Assembly (NCBI RefSeq): GCF_037975245.1
Contig: NC_092580.1
Span: 6,300,501-6,364,500, forward strand
DNA from: Apostichopus japonicus
Taxonomy: Eukaryota > Echinodermata > Holothuroidea > Aspidochirotida > Stichopodidae
Direction of reading: 5' to 3'
Length of the DNA: 64,000 nt
The translations under genes were made by a program, and so were the position numbers. Below the pieces are notes generated by a model. The model searched no databases, was not told where the DNA came from, and worked only from the letters and a program-made list of their open reading frames with translations. This document shows, piece by piece, positions 12,628 through 24,600 of the stretch; the first letter of the stretch is position 1, and every line of letters begins with the position of its first letter.

Positions 12628-13921
12628 TAGTATTGTGCCGATATCGCCAATATCGGTTTTGGCCGATATCCGATATTCCGATGCCGATATCGGTCCGAAA
12701 CCCATACCGATATTTTTAAACAGCCAGAATGAAGGTCAAATTGGACTTTTAAGTCATGCATTAATACATTAAGTATCAAAATTATAATTGGCTATCGTTA
12801 CTTATTATTGTTTGCACAACCCACAAACAGTAACCACTTCTCATTTGCGGATTAGTAAAAATAAATATGTTCATATTCTATGTCATTAGTGCTAGCCACG
12901 TTTTATATGAATGATCATATTCCCCACCAAGTTGATATGCATGAAACTGTGTGCAAGCTTTTTTTTGGGGGGGGTTAGGGGGGTTAGGGGGAACAAGTTT
13001 ATCCTTCCTGTTACTTCTGTTGTATGATTTCTTACTCTGTTTGACCAACTACGTTCAACACATAATAGGTTGTAAGTCTTATATAAACTGTTGTCAATGG
13101 AGCCACAAATTTCTTAACAAAAATGTTAAAAGATGACTTCGAAATGCAAAGTTGAGTCTCAAATTACAATCTTTTCATCAGTCTTTGATGTTTTAACAAA
13201 ATGCATCCATGATACTCTTTGCAGCTTTTTCAAATAGGCAATTTCTGGAATAACTTAGTATGGGGGGTTTCAACGTGTTATAACTTTTATCCTCAGCGGC
13301 GCCTCAGAAGCACTGTGCAACTTAGTGTGCTACTAGTTATATACATAGTTTTATCAAATGTTTTTCAATGTCACATAAGTTACTTCTGACATTGGGTTTG
13401 ACTGCAGTGCATTGTTCATAGGTCTGAATATGCTATGTTTACAAATTTGATTGTGCAAAAAGTTTCTTGGATTCTTGCCAAGAATGTTTGCAAGGGCGAA
13501 AATGGGTCAGCGGGTATGTTCAGTTTCAAATATGTTGTGTTCACTTGTATAATACAGTGGCAAGACTGGTGAAATCTACTTTAAGGTGCGACAGAGACTG
13601 CTATGTATGTAACGTTAAGTGCCTGACTGGTCTGTTTACAGATCGTTCTCAGTAAATATGTTTCAAAACTTGTGTCTTGATCCTTTGACCAGCAGATCGA
13701 CATATTAACCACTGGTTATTAATGGAAATCGAAACTGAGGCTTTAGAACTGATGAATAAATCATCTCAAGTAACAAGAAGTGGCTTTGTTGTAAAAAACA
13801 ATGTTCAATATCGGTTTGCAGTTATCTGCATTGAGGCTTAATTTGACGGATACCGAAATGCCGACGATATTGCAAATATCTGACGATGTTGACATCACAA
13901 ACGATTATTGGTGCAACACTA
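12628..13921. mobile_element. Non-autonomous hAT-type DNA transposon, about 1.29 kb
   Basis: The left end reads TAGTATTGTGCCGATATCG and the right end, reverse complemented, reads TAGTGTTGCACCAATAATCG, an imperfect terminal inverted repeat starting TAG. Flanks are ATTAAAAT at 12620-12627 and ATTAAAAC at 13922-13929, a 7/8 match to an 8-bp target-site duplication. TAGTG-type ends with 8-bp duplications are the hallmark of the hAT superfamily. Subterminal regions are rich in CGATATCGG palindromes. Interior frames are short and show no DDE or hAT dimerisation motif, so this copy is probably mobilised in trans or dead. A G-rich TTAGGG-like stretch lies at 12967-12991. Confidence 0.75.
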
Positions 13922-13929
13922 ATTAAAAC

Positions 13930-14615
13930 CATTTCAATCTGAAAAGTCTTTTTCATACTGCTTTAATATCAAACTTTTGTTGACCTGGTTGTTTTGAGTA
14001 GTATCCTTCAAAAGTAGGTCTGGATTCATTCATTGATTGTTTCACCATCTGTTTACCTCTGTTGACTTATTTGTTTCTTGCTAATCCCGACAAGAAAGTT
14101 TCGAAAGTTACAGAATTACAGTGACATATAACAGTGATGCCCACACAAGAAGGACAGATTAAATCAGTGTGAAGGTGACTAAAACCATGACTCTCTGAGA
14201 AAGTCATAAATTTAATGAGATTATCAGGTTTTGTATGTCAAAACTATCATAGACTAGGATATAGTCATACAGATGTGGGTGTGATACAAGTTCAGAATGG
14301 GGGGTTAGGTGGGGATGTTGGCTGGTGAGGGGGTGGCTGTTTTGGAATATGTTTGTCTGAATGAAGGTCAGGAGTATAAACCACACCAAATTTGGGAGAG
14401 GAAGAAGTGGGTCTTTAATATCCCCTCAAAGATCCACATTTAGATTGGTAGATAATAGTCTTTCTTGCTGTGGGAGAACTTTTGACACCAACTTCATCCA
14501 ATGTCACAAGACATATTGATATTGTTTCAAAGTACAGCTCCATTTTTCATCTACACACTTAATTATACAAATGTAGACCCCTTTCCCGAGGGCCATGTTA
14601 AATGTAAGGAGCCAA
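13930..14615. other. Non-coding DNA, no gene recognised
   Basis: No supported feature. A short GGTTAGGTGGGGATGTTGG purine-rich patch is present near 14300. Confidence 0.4.
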
Positions 14616-14621
14616 CTTATT

Positions 14622-14945
14622 CAGTGCTGTGGCCAAGTGGATAAAGGCAGTGATATTTGAAGCAATGAGGCTTACCATTTGAGTGGTTCAAGGTTTGGAT
14701 CCAGGCCGGGTCATAGTAAGGTGGATTTGCATACAAGAGCAATCTACGGTTTTCCCATCTGAATAGACTTTCTAAATTGAAAAGATTCCAAATTTGAGTT
14801 AAAATGTTGAATTGGAAGCCACCCAACATAAAAGATGTAATCCATAAGACCTTGCGGGTTTCTCCCACAGTTGTGGTTGCTTAAGCGTCATAAACATAAC
14901 TGCCTGATTATTATTATATTTTTATAATATTGTTATTGGTAAACA
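14622..14945 (+). mobile_element. tRNA-derived SINE-like copy
   Basis: The head carries a Pol III box A-like stretch, TGGCCAAGTGGATAAAGGC (14630-14648), as in class II tRNA-Ser/Leu, followed about 45 bp later by a box B-like GGTTCAAG...GGATCC. A tRNA-unrelated body of about 200 bp follows, ending in an ATT/TATTTTTATA-rich tail near 14905-14945. A tRNA-like head, unrelated body and simple-repeat tail is the usual SINE architecture. Box B is interrupted, so this copy is old. It is not a functional tRNA because no acceptor stem is formed. Confidence 0.55.
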
Positions 14946-15244
14946 CACCACCCCATAGAAAATATTGCATATGGGCCTATAAAATTCATCATAATTTATA
15001 GCTGTGGCTTTCTCCCTGTGGCTAATAAGAACCATTGGGGGATGAACCATTGGGGGATGAAAATGAACTTTGGCAGGGGAGGGGGTGTTGGTGGTAGGAT
15101 GAGGAGAAGGGAAAGTGGCAGATGAAAGGCATCTTTTATATTCCCTCACAGAAGCTTCAAGTTTTGCTGAATCAGTTGTGCCTGTTGAGGTGGTATCTAT
15201 GGAACATTGTTTATGCTCAACTGCTGACATTGTTTTGAAACAAA

Positions 15245-15570
15245 GTACACTGACGTCAAGCGTTTGTGTTTATTTTGGTACCCATGCTGATGGTTAACAT
15301 AACAGAGAAACATAAATAGGCTTACGGTAACGTGCAACCGCCGGAAGTCTTCACTACGTATTAAGCTACCCAATTTAGCATAATTAAACAAGCCTTTCCA
15401 CTTGACGTCACCAAACAGCAGAAAGTATTTTCACCCTCTTCTATATTACAGTTTTCTTGTGGGAGGAAAGAAGAGGCGGTTGCAGCAGCTCCGGTCACAC
15501 TGCGTAAGCACCATCTTAACCTCAGCGACTATAATTATATCGCACCAATAGCAACGGCCCGACAATTATG
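15245..15570. promoter_or_regulatory. CpG-richer promoter-like region with two CREs, ETS and CCAAT motifs
   Basis: Two perfect TGACGTCA cAMP-response elements occur at 15251-15258 and 15403-15410. An ETS site CCGGAAGT is at 15341-15348 and a CCAAT motif near 15545. The stretch has far more CpG than its flanks. The combination is typical of a ubiquitous animal promoter. Direction is unclear: a possible plus-strand donor GC|GTAAGC is at about 15503, while a minus-strand ATG at 15230 opens a frame beginning MSAVEHKQCS. Transcription here is inference. Confidence 0.4.
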
Positions 15571-15928
15571 AATTATAGAATTCCTCAGTTGTATCATGAT
15601 GAAATAAAAATTGACTCTTCAGGTTTCAATTGATTCATACTCTGCAAGCGATAGCTGCAGGCAATTAAGTCCAGGCTATTTTTTGACAATGGTAAAGATC
15701 ATAATACCATGACGATTTGAGAATAGACATGGTTGTGCTCTAATTTAAGACTCGGGAGCGTGTGGTCTCTGGCTAGCTATAAAGATGTACTTTTGTCACT
15801 GCCTCCATCAGTTATGTACAAAACTAGGTTGCTTTGCAAATCGCAAATCGTTAAAGCTGCACCATGTTTAATTGTAACTTAATCTGACCAAGTCATGTCG
15901 GTATCCACAAATGCAGTAATAGGACATC

Positions 15929-16125
15929 CCTCATTCTATTACAGATATCTATGTTGCTTCAACTAACCTTCCTCTATTAAAGAGATCTTTGTAGCTACAA
16001 CTAAATCTCATTCTATTAAAGAGATCTATGTTGCTACAACTTAACATCATTCTATTAAAGATATATATGTCGCTGTAATCAGACCTCATTCTATTAAAGA
16101 TTATTTTGTTGCTAGGCTGCCCTTT
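15929..16125 (+). repeat. Five tandem copies of an about 39-bp unit
   Basis: The core CATTCTATTAAAGAGATCTA recurs with the CTATTA hexamer at 15936, 15973, 16013, 16052 and 16091, giving spacings of 37-40 bp. Copies three and four are the most alike. Confidence 0.85.
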
Positions 16126-16129
16126 AATT

Positions 16130-16755
16130 GCCAGATATGATCCATTTAAACCCAATATGGAAAGCTACCATGAATTTAATGTTTAGCTTTGTTTTTTATG
16201 TGCAATAATTTTATAATTGTACCTCTGCCAGTTTTGTGGACTAAAATAACAAAATGTGCAGAGATATCTTTCCTTACCACCATGCATGTCATCATGAGTT
16301 CGTAGCAAATTTACTTACAAATGCAATATATTAGCATAGCATAGCATTTGATAGAGAGCTGTCCATATGTGATACTTTTAGGGGTGCATAATAATGAAAA
16401 TTCATTCACGACCATGACCCACAGATGTTGGTTTAGTTTTTGCTTTACCTTGATACACAAGGGGACTGTGCCCTGTAAAATTACACAAAAAGAGAGATCC
16501 AGGGGCTTGGAGGAGGAGGGAGTATAGAAATAAGGCTGAAAGAGGATACTCATGGTGGACATTACCCTCACACTGAACTGGAGAATGATGTCATAAGCTA
16601 TGTAAGTTAACTAAAACTTAAACATTCTTTGATAACCCATTAAGCATTCATAATAAGGGATTAAAGTGAACCAGCAGAAACATGCTAGAAAGCACAAAGA
16701 GGTCAAAGATTATATTTTCTTTATTTCTTAACCAAACAGATGGCATATTTCCTCA
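16130..16755. other. Non-coding DNA, no gene recognised
   Basis: No exon-like segment was found. A minus-strand frame at 16311-16571 has no family similarity or splice context. Confidence 0.4.
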
Positions 16756-16756
16756 C

Positions 16757-17035
16757 TGAAGTAATAATTGTATAAAAGTAAGTTGGCCTGACGTTTCGAT
16801 CCTAGCAGGATCTTCTTCAGAGGCTAAATGACAAAAAAATGTCATTTATCTTTGGAGAAATGATTAATATAAAAAGAGCAGTAACTTGTCATTTTTTGTG
16901 TCATTGAGCCTCTGAAGAAGATCCTGCTAGGATCGAAACATCAGGCCAACTTACTTTTATACATTCTATTACACAGGCTCTCTAGTGGATAAGCAGTTTG
17001 CTAACAGTTTTATTTTATTTTGAAGTAATAATTGT
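16757..17035. mobile_element. Short hairpin insertion with 15-bp target duplication (Penelope-like remnant suspected)
   Basis: The direct repeat TGAAGTAATAATTGT is found at 16757-16771 and 17021-17035 and brackets the insertion. Inside are two inverted arms of about 70 bp (16772-16842 and 16887-16963), nearly perfect reverse complements, containing GTAAGTTGGCCTGACGTTTC and GATCCTAGCAGGATC. The 3' part after the hairpin (16964-17020) is unpaired. A long target duplication with inverted partial copies fits a target-primed retroelement such as a Penelope-like element. The superfamily call is inference. Confidence 0.6.
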
Positions 17036-20000
17036 TAGCATTGACTTTGTTTTTCCCCTCCTTTACAGGGGCAACCAGAAGGGTTTAAAGTGTTAGTGTT
17101 AAAGAACCGTATATAGTTACACAATCAGCGTATCAAGATTAGAGTTTCAGCAATGTAAAGAACAGTGTATCTTTTGACAGTGTGTATATTAGCGACTAAA
17201 CAAACTACATTTTAATTTGTCCTTCCAGTTTGGTTGTTGGACTTGTCAGGATTCTCCAAGACCTTAGAGGTAAACTTCTATACCCATTTAACAATAACTT
17301 ATTTTAACCACACTGCATTGAGCCTGCACAAAGATACTTTTGTAGCACTTGAAGAATCACTGCATTTAAGATTTGGTGCACAATACAAATGACCTTTAAA
17401 CTTGAAAGTACCACCATTGAGCCAATGGATTAAAATAATTGGATCCTGTACAAACCATTCACTGAATTTGTTGTTGTTTTCATGTCTATTTTTAGCAGAC
17501 CAAGGGACCAGGCAAATGATTAGACTCCTAATCATTAGGAGTTTTCTTTTGCTTTACTAGATTATTATTGTAAACTTGGTATAACTTTGGTAGATGTAGG
17601 TGTAATAGAGTAGTTATCTTGAGCTTACATGCTGCAGCCAGAAACTTTTAAATCTATAGAATGTATATTTCCTTCTCAGGACTGTCAGGAACTTTGGCTG
17701 AATACAGCCTTGGTATATAGCTGCAGCTAGTGTGACCAAATTAAAATCCATTTTGTGTTTGTGACTGAGTCACCGATTTCTTATCATGGTCTGATGATTA
17801 TCTGATGATTATTACTTTTCAGTTATCTTTAGAGAAATGATTAATATAATAGAGCAGTAACTTGGAGCGACGGATGGGATATGTTTGCATATCGTGTGAT
17901 TAGTAACCCAGACATCTTCTTTGATTTAAATTTAGAGCAGAGCGGAAACGGATGTTTTTCTTTTTTTATTTACACTTGCTTTTGTCTTTTTGTTGTAAGT
18001 AGCTGAGTTTAGAGTACCCCCTAGTGGGATGTTTGTTTGTTGTCTGTGATCCTACCGTTGCCAGTTGTAAGTGTAAATACCAATGATAAATTGTCTGTAT
18101 ACATATGAGTCATAATGTCTACTGGGTTATATGTAAAGTTCATAAGTTTGTTGTTATAGAACCCAGGCATAGAAAATTAGTCATAATCTTGGATATATTG
18201 CTCTGTTATGCGATGACTTGTCAGTCTTAAAATTCTTCAGATTTAATTGCATCCAAGTTTGCTAAAAGGTGAAATAATGGTCCCATGTGAGCCATCTTCA
18301 AACAGCATTTTCCTTTAATCCTGCATCCAAAGCATTTTTCCATTGATATATCTAGTTAATCTTTCCTTGACAAAATGGGAATAATTTCAAGAGTTGTGTT
18401 ACAGAACCTCTTGGAAAGTACTTTTGAAAACCATTGGCTATCTCAGCATGGTAACGTTTGTGTGCAATAGTGATGACCATAGTAAGGTGACAGGTACCAG
18501 TGGATTCTGCAACGAATAATTCATAACAATAAATGATCTTTCATATCCACATTGGTGAAAAAGATTACTTTCTATGGTTAATTTATAATACTGTTACAAA
18601 ATTTTTCACTTTTCACTAGCTAACAAATACAAAGAATACCAGATGGTAATGAAATTGTATAGCGAAGAATACTGTTACATAAGATTAAATTTAAACAACT
18701 TTTTACATGGCTGTACAGTTTATAAATACTGCCATCTCTTTAGCAAAGATGTTTTGTTAATTATCAACCTGTGGCAAAGCAAAGGCATCCTTTAAGGATT
18801 TTGTCTTTGATTTTCTTATCCTTTTTTTTATTGCTTTTTTTCTTCAAACTTTACTTCCCATATTGATCTTTCATGACTCTAGTTAACTGAAAGTAAAAAG
18901 AATGACTGTGTTATTGTCTATCAGGGTTTATGATGAGTTTACAAATGGGCTGTGACATTTTAGAAAAATTAAAAATATGGTGTGTTAAGCTGCTAGTCAG
19001 GTTCATTTCAACAATTATTACAAGAACATAAATTTTATTCATTGTCTTTCTGTTTGTATAAAAACTGACTTGTGCTGTATATTAAATTGAATTGTTCTGT
19101 AAAAGGCATAATTGATATACTCCCCATCTTAAATAGTGCTAAAGTATCTCAATATATGTTATATTTAGTATGTAACCACTATTAAAACTCAAATGTACAT
19201 AGGAATAGTTTTTAGATATCTTGCATCTGATGGACTTAAAAATATATGCTGGAGGGTGTGTACATTCAAGGATTAGGGTGTATTATAACGTTCAGAGTGT
19301 CCAGCCCACAACCTCTGGGCTCTGGGATCAAAATCTACTAGAAACCAGATTCTCTTGACCTACTGAAAATTGCTGATGTGCAGTGTTTATTGAATGGAAT
19401 CTTCTGTGGACTTTGTATTTCAGGTGTAGGGAATTGTGAAATGAAAATTGATTTGGCCTTTTCACTCATTTCAAAACAACATTGTTCCCTTGGTATTGAA
19501 AAATTCTGAGGTGCACTCTCATCCCTAGGAGTGGCATTCCTGGGAGCAGGGATGCGATGTGACAAGTTTATGCTAGCTTCATAATTCCTGAACACTCATG
19601 GAACAAAAGTACTCCTAATATCAGCTAATGTTCTTCCAGGATCATCATCACAGGGATAGAGCTTCTGTTGGCTTCTAAACCGTTGGGATTCACTTAATAA
19701 ACTAAACATGAATTCAATCAATAGCAATCAAGTTCTGGACCAAAACTAGAAATGAGTGGATCTATTTGGGGGAACCACCTGTTACATCTTATACAGCAAT
19801 GTGCATTGCAAACATTCATTCTTGGCTATTTCTTTTTACTTCACTAAATTTTATTCTGGTGGAGAAAGAACATAACCCCTCCTTCAAATCCACTGCAGTT
19901 TGAAATATTAATTTCTGCCAACAATACCATAGGAGGTATGTAAAGTACCTACAGAAATACTATTTTGTAGTAGCTGTACTCAGGCCTTAAAAACTTTGCA

Positions 20001-20075
20001 TGTTTGTATCAAGTGATAACTAAGCAAAGAGCTAAATATCCACACATCTTGTGGCGACAAGTGCCAAAAAAATAT
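17036..20075. other. Non-coding DNA with one short dispersed repeat
   Basis: About 3 kb without a supported exon. Segment 17823-17864 repeats, almost exactly, the spacer of the hairpin insertion at 16847-16888 (core GAGAAATGATTAATATAA). A minus-strand frame at 19338-19595 has no clear family. Confidence 0.4.
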
Positions 20076-20077
20076 GT

Positions 20078-20392
20078 TAAAGCACTATTGCATTATAGCA
20101 CTATTGCGTTATAGCACTATTGCATTATAGCACTACTGCATTATAGCTCTATTGCACTATTGCATTATAGCACTATTGCATTATAGCACTATTGCATTAT
20201 AGCACTATTGCATTATAGCACTATTGCATTATAGCACTACTGCATTATAGCTCTATTGCACTATTGCATTATAGCACTATTGCATTATAGCACTATTGCA
20301 TTATAGCACTATTGCATTATAGCACTATTGCATTATAGCACTACTGCATTATAGCTCTATTGCACTATTGCATTATAGCACTATTGCAGAAC
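20078..20392 (+). repeat. 16-bp satellite (GCACTATTGCATTATA) with 104-bp higher-order unit
   Basis: About twenty units of GCACTATTGCATTATA. A variant block, CACTACTGCATTATAGCTCT, recurs at 20131, 20235 and 20339, exactly 104 bp apart. This shows that five full units plus a 24-bp compound unit have been amplified together as a higher-order repeat. Confidence 0.95.
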
Positions 20393-20394
20393 CA

Positions 20395-21130
20395 GTACTT
20401 TGGAGGATGTAGGTAGTCACTCGTAGTAGAATACGTAACCTTCCAAATCAGTACAACCATCTGCTTTATCTATAATGTCCTCATAATCAAGACCAAAATT
20501 CCTATCACCTTACTTTCACATTCTACTTTAGGAAATCACAAGAATTCCCCGAACGTGATAATAGTCTATAAACCTGGAATCTGGAGGGTATTAAAAACTT
20601 GAAAGGAAGCAAATGTTTATGGTTTGAAGGAAGAAGATAAACAAATACATTCCTTACAGGACTGTTCACCAAAAATTTATTAGGAAATTAAGGAAATGAA
20701 GTTATTGGTGGGCAGGGTGGCGTGGATAGCATCACGTCAAAAGGTTGTAAAGGGTTTCGAATACAGGAAGTGAAGTTGGTATTAATGTAATAAAAACCAA
20801 CAGTTATTTTTAGAGGTCATATGTATTATATTTAGTATCTATAGTACAATCACTTGAAATTTCCAAGAAATAGATATATTAGTTTTAGACAGGGGAAAAT
20901 TCATAATTTAACCTTAAAGCAACTATTACCAGACATGCACTAATAAAGGCTGAAAGTACAGATGGAAAGATGGTAACATACAAGTCTATTTGACATTTAT
21001 GAAGTATTCTGTGAATGTTAATAGCAACTCATGTACAAAACATTAGCCGTAGGGCTCAATATTATTGCAATTGATGAAAGGCTTAGACAAAGTTCAAATC
21101 TTTTTTTCACTCAAAATACCACATATGAGA
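20395..21130. other. Non-coding DNA downstream of TIMP-like gene A
   Basis: No exon-like sequence; probably intergenic, beyond the 3' end of the minus-strand gene. Confidence 0.4.
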
Positions 21131-21132
21131 GA

Positions 21133-21236
21133 TTTATTAACCATTCCAACGCATTTCTATTAAATTGAAGCTCACATGCAAGCAAAACAACTATCAGATG
21201 AAGGGTGGAAAGGATAGCTATCCAAAATGATTTATT
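21133..21236 (-). terminator. Candidate poly(A) signals of TIMP-like gene A
   Basis: Minus-strand AATAAA hexamers lie at 21231-21236 and 21133-21138, about 410 and 510 nt past the stop codon. Either would give an ordinary animal 3' UTR. Confidence 0.4.
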
Positions 21237-21643
21237 TCCAACAATGACTTTTTGTAATCTTGCAATAAACTCAGATATGTTGTATCAACTCTGAAATTAC
21301 TCTTTTCAGACTCAATACAAATTTTCTTCCAAATGAGCTTGTTCATGACTTAAACTTGATCAGTATAACTCTTCCTGTGAAAAATGGATTCCACATGCAA
21401 GACAAAACTTAAGTGAAGCATTTCTATAACTTGAGCATATATATCTGCTATATTCACAGAGAAATCAGGCAAAATATCTAATGGCGATACAATTATATGA
21501 CATCAAACCAACATGATTATAGTCCTAAATTCTAACAATCACTCTTGACAAGTAAAGATCTTAAAGTACAACTGCAGATGACAGTATGGTCCACCAACTT
21601 ATGTTATGTACTATCACCTGTCCAAAAGTTTAGTATCTCTTTC

Positions 21644-24600
21644 CTAACCAGTGGTTTCCTCTCTCCCTCTGCCAAGGTGGTACTTTGCTTTCTTGGGGAT
21701 ACTTCGTCCCCCTGGATGAATCCCATTGGGCCGACCACCTTTTCCTTTTCTCCTCTTTGTGCTTTTGTTGCGTTTCTTCATGCATTTTCTGTACTCTCGA
21801 TTTTCCAGCCATTCGCACTCATCGTTGCGCACCACACACGCAGAGTAAAGGGTTTCACAGTCCTCGTATCGCCTCATGATGAAAGCCATCTGTTGGTTGT
21901 GGAAGCACGTCCCAATTGGTCGGTTGGCACTGGGTGCTGGATCCATGAAACTGTACTCTTCAAAAACGTTGTAAGTAGTCAAAGACTTGGATATCTGAAA
22001 AACAAGTAGAAGATGTTGAAATTTATCCAATTGTCATCATAATATTCTGTGGCTTCCTAGTAGGAAAATAAAAGTAACAGAAATAAATAGACATTCATAG
22101 GAATCACTTCTTCTGATCTAATCTAGATTGTATTAAGCTCTGGATGCGGTCTGAAGTTTTGAAAACAGACAGATAGACACATATTAGTTGACACTGTAAC
22201 ATGTACATGTTTAATGTATTGCTGTGTAACATTTTTTGTGTGTGTGTGGCGGTGTATGCTTAATATCATGTTACAGTCACTGAAATGTCATCAAAATGGA
22301 TGTTCTTAACTCTCTTTAAGTCCCTGTTGTTGTTTTCCCACGAGACTCATAATATATAATACCCTGGTGTGAGTCTTTTTACATGCTAGAGGAATATCTC
22401 ACTCCCTATGGCATTGACCTCCCACAGTGTTAATACCCCATGACTCTAACATCCTCTGATAACCTAAATAAATCATTCCCTACCTCACACAAATGACAGT
22501 CATGGTAGTCTCCTCTTAGCCCATTCAGTTGCTCCTGTGTTATTGAGTTCCATGTCTGTGCCCAACTGCAACCTCTCAGGATGACATAGTAACCAGCTTC
22601 ATGAACATCATTTGCTGTATGTGAAAATGGAACAGAAATAAGTAACATGACTGTTGATTAGAAGATTAGTCTTAATTATACAACTGTTCAAGGAATTTGT
22701 GTGTATGCAGGGTATATGGGAGGAGGGAGAGGGGGAAGGATTCCTCCTCCTTGAACTCCTTCATTTGGTAATGATTCTGATGTACCTTCCATGTAAAGAA
22801 TGCATTTCACACAACTAAATGACAGAAAGAAAAGCTCCAAGTACTATTTGATTGTTAAAATGGTATGTTTGCTAAAAAGAAAATCAATGCAAGTGGTTGT
22901 AAAACTCAAGTTTCATTTCTATGTATACTACCAAATGTTCTTAGTTGTTTCTTAGGTGGAATTCTAACTTCTATAGTCAGTAGAAATCTTTACCTATGAA
23001 AATCCTAGCAGACTTCCAACAAGAAACTGGCAAACTTTCCACCAATCAGTGTGGAACAGAAGTGAGGGCGCTATTCTCAATTTAGGTATTTGGTATTGTG
23101 TTGGGTGCAGTGCATAATTTTTATCATACATAGGATCTAGCCAATCTGCAAATGATGGTGCTAAGCAATTCACGTAACTATGAAAATATTCTCAGAAATT
23201 AACATGGTTAATTGCTTGAGTTGATACAACTTCAATAATTGGACAAAATGACAAATAGAAGAAGATATGTATTTCTTAAGTAGTACTTCATCTCTTGCAT
23301 AATTCAATACAATACTGATGTGTTGGATTTTCTTCTACTTTATTCTGTTGTGGACTAATACAAGCACAACATAAACTCTTTATTTTCCAGACTGGTAGTT
23401 TGATTTAATAACAGTGTTCTGTTTTCCCCTTCTAATCACCTTGAAACTGAAAAATGAGCTAGTTTCATGTTTTTTTTTGGTGCATCCTTTCCTTATTTTT
23501 CCTATATATTGTAACTGTAGTGTATCTTAATTAATAATATAGGAATACTCGAAATTAGATACCTGGTATACAGTAATGAGCAATGTTTACACATCATGCC
23601 ATACAAATGAGGATACAGTGACCAATAAAGGCAAAAGAGGATAAATCCCTCCTTTAAGGCTAAAGTGATGATGATGTCAACTCCTCAGTGCAATTGTAAT
23701 AACACAATCAAAGCATGTTCTTACACTGAACTTCCCATTGGATTTTGTGTTGCATCTGAAGACTTGACCATATAATTTGTGTATTAGACTACATAGTCCA
23801 ATCACCTTCACTGATTAACCTCAGCTGTTTCAAGGGTCATTTCTCAATATTAAGTGTTATAGAAATACCACCTAGACTGACAGCAGTGGTTTTAACGGTC
23901 TGCAGTGTATCAAAATTAATTTTGTGCTTTAAGTCATCCTGTAAGCTACAATTAAACAGTGGTATCTCTTTTATAAATTCAAATTGGTAGTTGTACACCT
24001 GTAGCTACTGTCTTAGCCTCAGTTACATACCTGATAATACATAGACCTCTCCTACAGTTAGCATCATTTCAAATCTGCACATTCCATAGGTATGGATAGA
24101 GATGGTACTCTCCAGCTGGATACGCTCATCACCTTTGAACATCTCGTTAACACGAACCTCTATCAACATATCCATATTCATGCTCCCATCGTCATGACCT
24201 GTGACCTCAGCATTGCCAATGCTGAGGATTGTTCCTTTAATCACTGATAAAATCAAAGGTATGAAATATGATGAGAATGTTATAAAAATGAAAAGCAACT
24301 AGAAAAGAGGGGAAGAAAATCCATCAACAGTGGATCAAGATATCCAAATTGATATGCCAGTGTTGTGACCTATGATCTCAGCATGGCCAACATTGACTCT
24401 GATTGTTCCTAAATCACTGATTAAATCAAAGCTATGAAACATGAAAATATTTTCTAAAAGGAAAAGCAAGAAATGGACAAGCAAGAGGGGAAAAAATAGT
24501 CCATGGATGAACATATGCATATTGCCATGACCTATGACCTCAACATTGTTCATTTTGATGGTCCTTCCTTTAGTGAGTCTTCAGGAGACATTGTAATATA

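Noticed and set aside
14622-14720. Intact tRNA-Ser/Leu gene
   Set aside because: Box B is interrupted and no acceptor stem pairs; better explained as a SINE head.
21545-22009. 154-codon plus-strand open frame, the longest in the window
   Set aside because: It is the antisense shadow of the last exon of TIMP-like gene A, which has clear homology on the minus strand.
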